DNA of 24,932 nt. Origin: CAZLFQ01 sp964625465 (GTDB lineage: Bacteria; Pseudomonadota; Alphaproteobacteria; Rickettsiales; Midichloriaceae). The translations under genes and the position numbers were made by a program. The stretch's first letter is position 1, and the number at the start of each line of letters is the position of its first letter. The notes beneath the pieces are model-generated. The model was not told where the DNA came from. It saw only the letters and a list, made by a program, of their open reading frames with translations, and made no database searches. The stretch spans positions 1 to 24,932 of the forward strand of contig CAZVFD010000020.1 of NCBI GenBank assembly GCA_964625465.1. Reading direction: 5' to 3'. This document shows positions 14,583-21,984 of this stretch, piece after piece.

Positions 14583-17057
14583 ATGTTAAATAATCCAGAA
14601 AATAACCAGCAACAATTCAGTAACGATGATGATAATGATAGGAATCTAAATGCAGCTGTACCTACAGTCGCGGCTCCCCCACCGCCTCCTTCTACAACAA
14701 ATTTAAAGCCAGCTAAAGCCGCTACCTCTCGCGCGGCTATGTTTGACCAAATTAGAAATCCAACCCAACTTAGAAAAACAACCATAACTAGCGATAAATC
14801 TGCGCCTTTATTAAAAAATGCTTCAGATAAAGAGTCTCAGCAAAATCCAAATGAGCCCAAATTTGAAGATCAAACTTCACAGCTTTCTGTGAAAGAAAAA
14901 ATGAGTAAATTATCTGCTGATAAAAAACCTCTTCAAGCTTTTGAAGACTCAGATGACAAAAAACTTGGTAGAAAAATCGAATCAATCATAAATCTTGAAG
15001 ATGATCTCAAGAGCAAAACTCAACAAAACTCTCTTGAAGTGCAAGAAAAATTGCTCTCGACTAAAATCGCAAAAATCGAAGCTCATTATACAGAATTAAC
15101 AAATGCAATTGCTGCTCGTAAAAACCATAACAGCGGCCTAAACCACTTGTTAAGAGAGTTATCAGAAAACAATCTAACTCGCGATGACAATTTCTCTGAA
15201 ATAACATCTATAAGAAAAAAGCTAGACTCAGAAAATAAAAAACTATCTGATGCGCAAAATGATCTTTCAGCAGAATGGGAAAATTTAAGAAAAACCACTG
15301 CTAAAGCTTGTTTGGCTGCAAATCAAGCGAGAATAGATACAAACTCAAAATCTATCGCTAAAGCTACAATCGAAGCTAAAGCCTTAATTAAATCTGTCTA
15401 CCAATATGGAGATGTAACATCTTCTTCTAGCTCTACTGAAGAAGACGATAAAAATGTAGAAACTAAATTCCAAGAACTGACAAATCAACAACGAGCGTTA
15501 AAAGCAGCTAAAGCAGCTAAAAACAAGAAAATTTTTACGAACGATTCAGGTGTAATAAATAAAGAAGTCATGATAGCTGAATTACTCGACATAACAGCTA
15601 ACTTCCCAGCAGAGCTTGATGCGTTTACAAAACAGGTACGAAAAAGCATTGAAGAAGCTGTTAATACCCCTAAAGTGATGCCAACTAATATAGATGATCT
15701 ACATTCAGAAATAGCTAGATTACGTAGAAGAATTGCTGAACTTGAGGCATCTGGTAAAACACAAGATGCTGCAAACGTTCAGCAAATGGTTGCTAACCTC
15801 GAATCTTCAGTACAACTTGCACAAAGTGATAATAAAGTACTTCAGAAGCTTGCTTTACTTGATGACCTAACTAAACAGATTGCTGATCAAGCAAAAGAGC
15901 TGGAAAGATTAAAAGCAATTGAAAATGAAAATGAAATACTTCAAGAACAAACTAACCGTGCTAAAGATGAAGTTGATTCCCATAGATTAGCAGCTGCTAA
16001 ACTTCAGCAAGATGCTCAAAATTTAAAAAAAGAGAATGGTTCTTTACTTGAAGAATTAAAAGCAAGAAGAGATGAAATTCAAGGTTTAGCATCTGCTCAT
16101 GAGCAAAACAAAGCGGCTTTAGCTGCTGCAAGTTCAAAACTACAAACAGCGGAATCAAATCGTGACTATTGGGCTAGAAAATCTGAAGAAACTTCAGCTA
16201 CTGCCGCAAGAGAGAGAAACGCACTCACAACTCAATACTCTCAGGCATTAGCAGCATTGAATGTAAGAGCTAACAGGTCTTTATGGGCACACTTTGCAGA
16301 AGAAGCTAGCACCTCGCTTGGCTCATTGGGAACAGCTTTCATATCAAACAGCTTTGTGCTAGGCGCACTTTCTTTGGAGTGTACTTTGCTATTTGATATG
16401 ATTTGGGGTAGAAAAGGTCAAACCCCACTATCTATAATAGCAGAACCGGTTTTTCCATCTTTGGCACAACATCAGTTAGCGCCTGCTGTTTATATTTTCA
16501 CTCCGCTTTTCTTTTCGGGCTTGATAGCAGCGACTAATAGCCGTTCTTCATGTGATATGGTTGCAAAATTCCTTGCTTCAAGCGCAATAATGTTTGCTGC
16601 CTTTTCAGTTGATGCTTACAGTACTATAACCTCTAATACTCCCCACATTCCAAACATCTTTATGAATGGCGCTATTTTGTCGTGCTTAGATGTATTTTAT
16701 GCAACAAAAGTTGCTTCTTCTAGGTTTGTTGTAGATTTATTAGTGCCTTTTACAGCCTATTCGTATCTTATGGACTCAATTGATATTTGTCATAACAATT
16801 TGACAACAGGATTATTGAACAATTTTGGAAACGCTTTAGCAGTAACTGCGTGTGCAGCGTATGGTAGAAATATACTCGATAACACTGCTAGCCCTGAAGC
16901 AAAAACTCTAGCATGTGCAATCATCGTTGGAGCAAGTACTGCAGCGCTATCATATTTCGGCACTGTGAATCCTGCATTAGCATTAGGGACATTTGCAGCT
17001 TCTGTTGCTATGAGCTCTTTAAGAGATAGATCTCAACCTGCTCAAGTAGCGATGTAG
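14583..17057 (+). CDS. Large coiled-coil protein with polytopic membrane C-terminus, unknown
   Basis: An 824-residue protein, not recognised. Residues 1-130 are low-complexity, with Asn/Gln/Asp runs and a Pro-rich stretch APPPPPSTT. From about 130 to 560 it is charged and helical with long coiled-coil character (EIARLRRRIAELEASGK, LEELKARRDEIQGLASAHEQ). From about residue 565 to the end it turns hydrophobic, with roughly seven or eight membrane-length segments (for example LAPAVYIFTPLFFSGLIAA, MVAKFLASSAIMFAAFSV, TLACAIIVGASTAALSYFG). There is no N-terminal signal peptide. AGGAG before the ATG at 14583 decides the start over a GTG at 14553. A CtrA-type box lies upstream. A long soluble coiled coil on a membrane domain recalls tethers and host-membrane-inserted effectors, but function is unknown. 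Confidence 0.75.
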   Translation: MLNNPENNQQQFSNDDDNDRNLNAAVPTVAAPPPPPSTTNLKPAKAATSRAAMFDQIRNPTQLRKTTITSDKSAPLLKNASDKESQQNPNEPKFEDQTSQLSVKEKMSKLSADKKPLQAFEDSDDKKLGRKIESIINLEDDLKSKTQQNSLEVQEKLLSTKIAKIEAHYTELTNAIAARKNHNSGLNHLLRELSENNLTRDDNFSEITSIRKKLDSENKKLSDAQNDLSAEWENLRKTTAKACLAANQARIDTNSKSIAKATIEAKALIKSVYQYGDVTSSSSSTEEDDKNVETKFQELTNQQRALKAAKAAKNKKIFTNDSGVINKEVMIAELLDITANFPAELDAFTKQVRKSIEEAVNTPKVMPTNIDDLHSEIARLRRRIAELEASGKTQDAANVQQMVANLESSVQLAQSDNKVLQKLALLDDLTKQIADQAKELERLKAIENENEILQEQTNRAKDEVDSHRLAAAKLQQDAQNLKKENGSLLEELKARRDEIQGLASAHEQNKAALAAASSKLQTAESNRDYWARKSEETSATAARERNALTTQYSQALAALNVRANRSLWAHFAEEASTSLGSLGTAFISNSFVLGALSLECTLLFDMIWGRKGQTPLSIIAEPVFPSLAQHQLAPAVYIFTPLFFSGLIAATNSRSSCDMVAKFLASSAIMFAAFSVDAYSTITSNTPHIPNIFMNGAILSCLDVFYATKVASSRFVVDLLVPFTAYSYLMDSIDICHNNLTTGLLNNFGNALAVTACAAYGRNILDNTASPEAKTLACAIIVGASTAALSYFGTVNPALALGTFAASVAMSSLRDRSQPAQVAM

Positions 17058-17075
17058 TAATACAGCTTTTCACAC

Positions 17076-17105
17076 TTGAACACTTGAACCTTTCTATGCT
17101 ACAAT
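17076..17105 (+). promoter_or_regulatory. Candidate promoter of ssrA
   Basis: TTGAAC at 17076-17081, an 18-bp spacer and TACAAT at 17100-17105, placing transcription start near 17111, just before the acceptor half of the tmRNA. Confidence 0.55.
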
Positions 17106-17110
17106 TGGAC

Positions 17111-17541
17111 TGTTCCTTCGGGGACTATGGTGATAAACCCTGCTTGTAATAGGTGATTTGGACCCGGGGGCAGCACCCGGCGCCTCCACCAGTTGAATAG
17201 GTGTAAGTAACTTAAATTCGCTACAAAGAGAAAAGCGCGCGGAAAAAACGCCCGCAGAATTTGAGTGTACTGTAATGTACATGATAATTCGAGGACGGTT
17301 TTGACAAGTAGGTTTTCCTTTGGAGTAGAATTTAATAGCAATATGGGGGCGTAACAGCTTCGACAGACATTGAAAAAAGTAGTCTTTACCCAGAATGATA
17401 CCACTGTACTTAAGGGTCATAATCTAAATGCAAACAATAATTTTGCATTCGCTACAGTAGCGGCTAACGACAACTTCAGTGTTGCAGCAGCTGCATAACT
17501 ATAGCGCGGTTCGGGGGCTACCGGGCAACAGAAAGCCCCCA
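17111..17541 (+). ncRNA. ssrA: tmRNA, circularly permuted two-piece form
   Basis: This RNA rescues stalled ribosomes. The acceptor half comes first and ends at 17191 with a T arm (CCGGG-loop GGCAGCA-CCCGG) and CGCCTCCACCA. After a 153-nt intervening segment the coding half begins at 17345 with GGGGGCG, which pairs with CGCCTCC (one G-T) to rebuild the acceptor stem. This order is the hallmark of alphaproteobacterial permuted tmRNA. A pseudoknot (ACCC/GGGT with ATGA/TCAT) precedes the tag frame at 17430-17498. The tag is 22 codons: ANNNFAFATVA directly followed by ANDNFSVAAAA, then TAA. A GGGGGCT / AGCCCCC hairpin closes the coding half near 17540. The end points of the mature pieces are estimates. 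Confidence 0.95.
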
Positions 17542-17553
17542 CTTTCATAACTG

Positions 17554-17583
17554 TTGACTTTCATCTTCATACTGCCCTATCGT
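17554..17583 (+). promoter_or_regulatory. Possible promoter of histidine kinase operon
   Basis: TTGACT at 17554-17559, an 18-bp spacer and TATCGT at 17578-17583. The -10 is a poor match, so this is tentative. Confidence 0.3.
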
Positions 17584-17609
17584 ATATAGGAACATATAGT
17601 TAAAAACTG

Positions 17610-19559
17610 ATGATTCCTTATAAACATTGGAAATTACGTTCTAAAATACTTTTTGCGGCAGTTGTTCCATTTGTAATGGCTGTAGTTATTAGCATTCCTT
17701 TTATAACGAATAAATCTATAGAGAATATTGAAGAAAAAGCTAAAGCCTATGTGAAAGAATCTGCGCATAGTAATTCAATCAAAATTGAAGCTGAGATCGA
17801 AAAAATCTCTACTCAAGTAAAAGTTTTATCTCAAGTGTTAGAAGCTATTGCTACCTCACAAAAAGCGAATCGCGACGAAGTAAATACAATGTTTAAAACC
17901 ATTGCAGAAAAGAATCCTAAACTCATAGGAATTTGGACAGTGTGGGAACCAAATGCTTTCGATGGAAATGATGCCGCATTCATAAATGCCGAAGGACATG
18001 ATGCAACAGGAAGATTCATACCATATTGGACACGCGAAGATGGTGAACTTAAACTAAGGCCACTGCGGAATTACGATGCCAGCACGCTTGGAAACTACCA
18101 TGCAATCTGTAAAGACTCCAAGAAGGAAGTGTTACTTACACCATATCAATACCATGTTAAAGATAAGACTCTAACAATCACCACTGTTGCATATCCAATA
18201 TTGGATAAAAACAACAACTTCATTGGAAGTATTGGAATGGATTTTGACCTGTCGGACTTTCAGGAGGTTGTTAAACAAATAACTCCTTTCGACATTGGCT
18301 TTGCATCAATTATTGGAGACGACGGGAAATATATTGCAAGCAGCGAGCCATCAGATATCGGTAATCAAATAGATGAAAACAAATATCACTGGCAACATAT
18401 CAGAAGACTACTTGCGAATGGGGAGTTTTTCTCAACAGATACTAGAGACCTAGATCTACAACAACGAATTTTTCGAGTAGTTGCCCCAATACAAATTGGC
18501 AATCTAAATGCTTCTTGGGGCTTAATGGTAACATTACCACTTGATCCAATTAGACAAGATGTTCATAAAAACCTAACTGCACTTTTAGTAGTAGTCTGTA
18601 TATGCTTTATGCTTGGAATCTCTGTATCACTAGTTACAGCAAAAAATATCGCTTTTCCAATTACTCAGATATCTACCGCTCTAGAAAAAATATCGACAGG
18701 AAACAACTCTGTTTCCATTCCTGAAATTGATTCATATGACGAGATCGGTCAAATGGCTTCTTCGGCACATGTGTTTAAAGAAAACGCAGTAGAACTAATG
18801 AACGCCAAAGAAAAAGCTGAAGAAGCAAACAAAGCTAAAACAGAGTTTTTAGCAAATATGTCTCACGAGTTGAGAACTCCGATGCACGCAATGCTTAGCT
18901 ATTCTAAGCTTGGCCTAGAAAAGATTGATGATAAAGAATCCAAACCTTTCAAATATTTTTCCAATATTCATAACAGCGGTGAGAGGCTACTGAGGTTAGT
19001 AAACAATCTTTTAGATCTTTCAAAACTAGAAGCTGGAAAAATGGAATTTAATTTTGCGAGCAACGATATCGCAAAATGCATTCAACAGGTTCAATCCGAA
19101 ATTCAGTCCTTGTTAAATGACAAAGGATTAAAAATTAAATATATAAACCAACTAAGTGATACATTCTTTATATTTGATTTTGGAACTATGGTTCAGGTAA
19201 TAATAAACATAGTTTCAAATGCTATTAAGTTCTCACCTAACAATTCTGAAATTATCTTTTCAGCTTCTGATACTACCCTCAAATATAAAAACAATACCTA
19301 TCCAGCTGTACTTCTATCAATTCAAGATCAAGGAGTAGGCATCCCTGAGGATGAATTAGCCCTTGTGTTTGATAAATTCACACAAAGCAGCAAAACCAAC
19401 AAAGGTAGTGGTGGCACAGGTTTGGGGCTTTCGATCGCACAAAGTATAGTCCATGCACACAAAGGCAGAATTTGGGCAGAAAATGCCGTTGATCAGGGTG
19501 CGGTAGTAAAAATTCTTATACCGCGGAATTTGAATAATATTAGTGAGGATAAAAAATGA
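17610..19559 (+). CDS. Membrane sensor histidine kinase with Cache domain
   Basis: A 649-residue kinase. Membrane segments at about residues 12-33 and 324-346 enclose a periplasmic sensor of roughly 290 residues with Cache features (IGIWTVWEPNAFDG, TGRFIPYWTR, ITTVAYPILDKNNNFIGSIGMDFDL). A HAMP linker follows (about 347-400), then HisKA with phospho-acceptor His419 in NMSHELRTPMHAM. The HATPase domain has an N box (IINIVSNAIKFSP), DQGVGIP, an F box (VFDKFTQSS) and GTGLGLSIAQ. It has no receiver of its own; its stop overlaps the start of the next gene, a response regulator, by 4 bases (ATGA), so the two form a pair. Cache sensors bind small metabolites, but the ligand cannot be read from sequence. 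The ribosome binding site is weak. Confidence 0.95.
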   Translation: MIPYKHWKLRSKILFAAVVPFVMAVVISIPFITNKSIENIEEKAKAYVKESAHSNSIKIEAEIEKISTQVKVLSQVLEAIATSQKANRDEVNTMFKTIAEKNPKLIGIWTVWEPNAFDGNDAAFINAEGHDATGRFIPYWTREDGELKLRPLRNYDASTLGNYHAICKDSKKEVLLTPYQYHVKDKTLTITTVAYPILDKNNNFIGSIGMDFDLSDFQEVVKQITPFDIGFASIIGDDGKYIASSEPSDIGNQIDENKYHWQHIRRLLANGEFFSTDTRDLDLQQRIFRVVAPIQIGNLNASWGLMVTLPLDPIRQDVHKNLTALLVVVCICFMLGISVSLVTAKNIAFPITQISTALEKISTGNNSVSIPEIDSYDEIGQMASSAHVFKENAVELMNAKEKAEEANKAKTEFLANMSHELRTPMHAMLSYSKLGLEKIDDKESKPFKYFSNIHNSGERLLRLVNNLLDLSKLEAGKMEFNFASNDIAKCIQQVQSEIQSLLNDKGLKIKYINQLSDTFFIFDFGTMVQVIINIVSNAIKFSPNNSEIIFSASDTTLKYKNNTYPAVLLSIQDQGVGIPEDELALVFDKFTQSSKTNKGSGGTGLGLSIAQSIVHAHKGRIWAENAVDQGAVVKILIPRNLNNISEDKK

Positions 19560-20461
19560 GTTTTGGATTAAAAATTTTAGCCGTAGATGACGAAGAGCTT
19601 AATTTAGATATCATGCAAGAATATTTTGATGACGCAAGATACAAAGCTGCCCAAGCTCATGATGGATTAGAAGCATTAAAAGCCCTAGAACAAGACAACA
19701 ACTACGATGTAATTGTTCTAGATCGCATGATGCCAAACATGGATGGCATGCAATTTTTAGCAAAAGTAAAATCAGATGCAAGATTTAGAGACATACCTGT
19801 AATTATGCAAACTGCTGCATCTGCTAGTCATCAAGTTACCGAAGGTATCAAAGCTGGGGTTTATTATTACTTAAGCAAACCATATACAAAAGATGTTTTT
19901 CTATCTGTAATCCGTGCCGCAAATGACGATGCAAAACGTAAATTAGAATTACGCAATCAACTCAAGGAATATGGACATGCCATGTCTATGATCCAAAATG
20001 GCGAATTTAATTTTAAAACAGTCGAAGATGCAAAAGCTCTTGCAATTTTACTTGGTAGTTCTGTTCCTGACCCTGAAATGGTGATAGTGGGACTCACTGA
20101 ACTAATGGTCAATGGCGTAGAGCATGGAAACTTGGGCATAACATATGATGAGAAAAAAGCATTAAAACTTCAAGGCCAATGGGAAAACGAAATACTTCGT
20201 AGACAATCACTTCCTGAGCATCAATCAAAATTTTGCCAAGCAACTGTACAAAGAAGTGCTAGTCACTTTAAAGTTAAAATCAAAGATCAAGGCGCAGGCT
20301 TTGATTGGACAAGATATCAAACAATAGATCCTACTAGACTAACCGACCCTAATGGAAAAGGCATAGCAATGACAATGGCTGCTGGCTTTGAGACCATAAA
20401 CTATATAGGAAATGGCAACGAGGTTGAGTGTACCGTTAAACTTAAAGCCGCTAATTCTTAG
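19556..20461 (+). CDS. Response regulator with C-terminal HATPase (anti-sigma kinase-like) domain
   Basis: A 301-residue protein. Residues 1-125 are a receiver domain with the acidic pair Asp11/Asp12, phospho-acceptor Asp56 (VIVLDRMMPNMDG) and Lys in LSKPYTKD. After a helical linker, residues about 160-300 form a second domain with GHKL ATPase boxes: an N box (GLTELMVNGVEHGN), a G1-like KDQGAGFDW and a G2-like NGKGIAMTMAAGF. This resembles the RsbW/SpoIIAB-type HATPase_c_2 fold, not a DNA-binding output. It overlaps the upstream histidine kinase gene by 4 bases. The likely logic is that phosphorylation switches a kinase or partner-binding activity, but the target is unknown and no anti-sigma-antagonist gene is nearby. 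Confidence 0.9.
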   Translation: MSFGLKILAVDDEELNLDIMQEYFDDARYKAAQAHDGLEALKALEQDNNYDVIVLDRMMPNMDGMQFLAKVKSDARFRDIPVIMQTAASASHQVTEGIKAGVYYYLSKPYTKDVFLSVIRAANDDAKRKLELRNQLKEYGHAMSMIQNGEFNFKTVEDAKALAILLGSSVPDPEMVIVGLTELMVNGVEHGNLGITYDEKKALKLQGQWENEILRRQSLPEHQSKFCQATVQRSASHFKVKIKDQGAGFDWTRYQTIDPTRLTDPNGKGIAMTMAAGFETINYIGNGNEVECTVKLKAANS

Positions 20462-20479
20462 TTATAGCTAAGAATTAGC
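20450..20479 (+). terminator. Perfect 12-bp hairpin overlapping the stop codon
   Basis: GCTAATTCTTAG, loop TTATAG, CTAAGAATTAGC. The left arm is the last three sense codons plus the TAG stop of the response regulator. No T-tract follows, so it may act as an mRNA-end stabiliser or an atypical terminator. Confidence 0.5.
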
Positions 20480-20534
20480 AAACATGTCTTAAGCATTGCA
20501 TTAAGTGCACCATCTTCTAGAAACAAGTAAAGAG

Positions 20535-20607
20535 CTGGACTGCTTCACATAGCGGTTCGCAGTGACGGTACACTAATCGTCATCGCGAGCGTAGCGTGGC
20601 GATCCAG
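20535..20607. repeat. Dispersed two-hairpin repeat (copy 4, variant)
   Basis: Two hairpins, ACTGC...GCAGT and ATCGC...GGCGAT, are joined by a short spacer, with CTGGA and TCCAG as outer ends and GTCAT/GTGAC inside. Compared with the other copies the boundary motifs are inside out. It lies between the two-component pair and hemD. Confidence 0.6.
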
Positions 20608-20666
20608 TTTTAGTACTTAGAAAATACATGTCGATTTTAACACACTTTGGCTAGACATAGCTAATT

Positions 20667-21293
20667 TTAGAGTAAATTTAGCAAAGAATCTTGCGCAGGA
20701 ATTGGAGATACCAGCACTTCATTCCAGTTCAAATGTTTAATTTGTTCAGCTGTTTTATGGCTAATACAAACCGCTTTGCATTTACTCAAGTCATATTTGC
20801 CAATAAGATTTGCAAAAGTTAAAGCAGTACGAGCTGAATAAAATAAAATGCAAGTAACCTGCTCTAAAATTTCTGTGGGAAACTTGCTTACGGCAACAGA
20901 CTTATAAATCACCTTTCTATCTGCATTCAGCTGCTCATCTATCTTTGTAGAAATATGATCGCCACTTAAATACAAATAATTTTTGTAGGGATGCTCTTTA
21001 ATTTTAACAATAAGATCATTTGCATCCTGTGCTACGCACTTTATATTTTTTCCATATAAAATTGATGCCGCTTCTTCTCCAACTAGAAACAATGGTATAT
21101 CATTAATTTGTTTATAAATTATTTCGGCTGCATTCTGGCTAGTAATGATAGCTGCATCATATTTGCTAAAATCCACGAAAAAATTTTCAGGGTGGATTTC
21201 TAATAATGGGTATATAATTGAATGAAATCCTCTAAATTTCAATTCTTGCTGCGTTTCAATTGCTTGCTTGATGGGACGGGTAATCAAAATCAT
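20667..21293 (-). CDS. hemD: Uroporphyrinogen-III synthase HemD
   Basis: A 208-residue protein that cyclises hydroxymethylbilane to uroporphyrinogen III in heme synthesis. The family is poorly conserved, but the landmark segments are present in order: ILITRP at the N-terminus, PLLEI, AAIITSQNAAE, FLVGEEAA, YLYLSGDHIS, ILFYSARTA and AVCISHKTAE. It is slightly shorter than the E. coli enzyme (246). Its ATG overlaps the stop of the upstream Smr-domain gene by 4 bases (ATGA), so the two are co-transcribed. Confidence 0.88.
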   Translation of the reverse strand: MILITRPIKQAIETQQELKFRGFHSIIYPLLEIHPENFFVDFSKYDAAIITSQNAAEIIYKQINDIPLFLVGEEAASILYGKNIKCVAQDANDLIVKIKEHPYKNYLYLSGDHISTKIDEQLNADRKVIYKSVAVSKFPTEILEQVTCILFYSARTALTFANLIGKYDLSKCKAVCISHKTAEQIKHLNWNEVLVSPIPAQDSLLNLL

Positions 21294-21790
21294 TTTTTTC
21301 GTGCCCGCTTGATCAAAATATAAAACGCCCCTGCCCCGCCGTGCTTCTGAATTGCGGATGTAAAACGAATTATTTTATTCTTTATATGATCACGATTCAA
21401 CCACTTCGGCAACTCGTCGCGCAACCTAACATCTTCAGGCTTAGACTTAATTCCCTTCCCAGTGATTACCAATACCATTCTTCTCTGCATTGCGTAACTT
21501 ACTTCTATAAAGGATTCCAAGGTTTTAAACGCTTGCTCATGAGTGAAGCCATGCAGATCCAACTCTGCATCAATTTCATACTCACCTCTATCCATTCTAA
21601 GCCGTGAGGACTTGTCAATATCGGCTGTATCACCATGGATTAATTTTTTGGACGTAAATTTAGGAGTTACAGGGCTAACCTCTCTCTGCCTTACAACCAC
21701 TGGCTTTTTAGCTTTTTTATGCTCAGCTTTTTTGCTTGAGAGTTTTTTTACTCCCTTTACCTCTTCTAGCCAACTTTCCCAATCAGACAT
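21290..21790 (-). CDS. Smr-domain protein
   Basis: A 166-residue protein. The first 60 residues are Lys-rich and probably disordered. Residues about 74-166 form an Smr (small MutS-related) domain with ELDLHGFTHEQA, VLVITGKG and HGGAGAFYILIKR. Stand-alone Smr proteins of this size are widespread in alphaproteobacteria; the domain has nuclease activity in some studied members, and this protein's own substrate is unknown. It heads a two-gene unit with hemD, overlapping by 4 bases. Confidence 0.9.
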   Translation of the reverse strand: MSDWESWLEEVKGVKKLSSKKAEHKKAKKPVVVRQREVSPVTPKFTSKKLIHGDTADIDKSSRLRMDRGEYEIDAELDLHGFTHEQAFKTLESFIEVSYAMQRRMVLVITGKGIKSKPEDVRLRDELPKWLNRDHIKNKIIRFTSAIQKHGGAGAFYILIKRARKK

Positions 21791-21850
21791 TTTGCATGAT
21801 AAAAATTACACCAATAGGATAATAAAAACTCTATTTATTACAACTTTTAC

Positions 21851-21879
21851 TTGATGTTTAAGTCTTTTTTCTGCACAAT
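21851..21879 (+). promoter_or_regulatory. Candidate promoter of SRP RNA gene
   Basis: TTGATG at 21851-21856, a 17-bp spacer and CACAAT at 21874-21879, about 11 bp before the likely 5' end of the SRP RNA. Confidence 0.55.
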
Positions 21880-21889
21880 AACTGCGGAG

Positions 21890-21975
21890 ATTAGCTGGGG
21901 GCGATTTGGTTTGCCAATGGGTCAGGTTCGAAAGAAAGCAGCCACAACGAATTCTATCGGGTCTTGGCTAATTTC
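21890..21975 (+). ncRNA. ffs: Signal recognition particle RNA, small bacterial type
   Basis: The conserved apical domain IV is at about 21920-21943: GGTCAGG, then TTC-GAAA-GAA, then AGCAGCC, followed by ACAACGA. This corresponds to the usual GGTCAGG, TCC-GGAA-GGA, AGCAGCC: the tetraloop is GAAA instead of GGAA and the stem pair changes from C-G to T-A in a compensated way. Outer stem strands TTAGC (21891) and GCTAA (21967-21971) pair. A promoter-like sequence lies just upstream. The RNA partners with Ffh to target nascent membrane proteins. The exact ends are estimates. Confidence 0.88.
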
Positions 21976-21984
21976 CATTTTACC

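Noticed and set aside
14540..14785. Minus-strand ORF at the start of the coiled-coil gene
   Set aside because: Antisense of the Asn/Pro-rich N-terminus of a gene with a good ribosome binding site; its Gly-rich translation is a by-product.
17094..17420. Two overlapping minus-strand ORFs of about 100 codons
   Set aside because: They lie across the tmRNA gene, whose paired acceptor stem, T arm and tag frame explain the sequence.
21341..21854. Plus-strand ORFs of 88 and 103 codons
   Set aside because: Antisense to the Smr-domain gene; composition typical of shadow translation.
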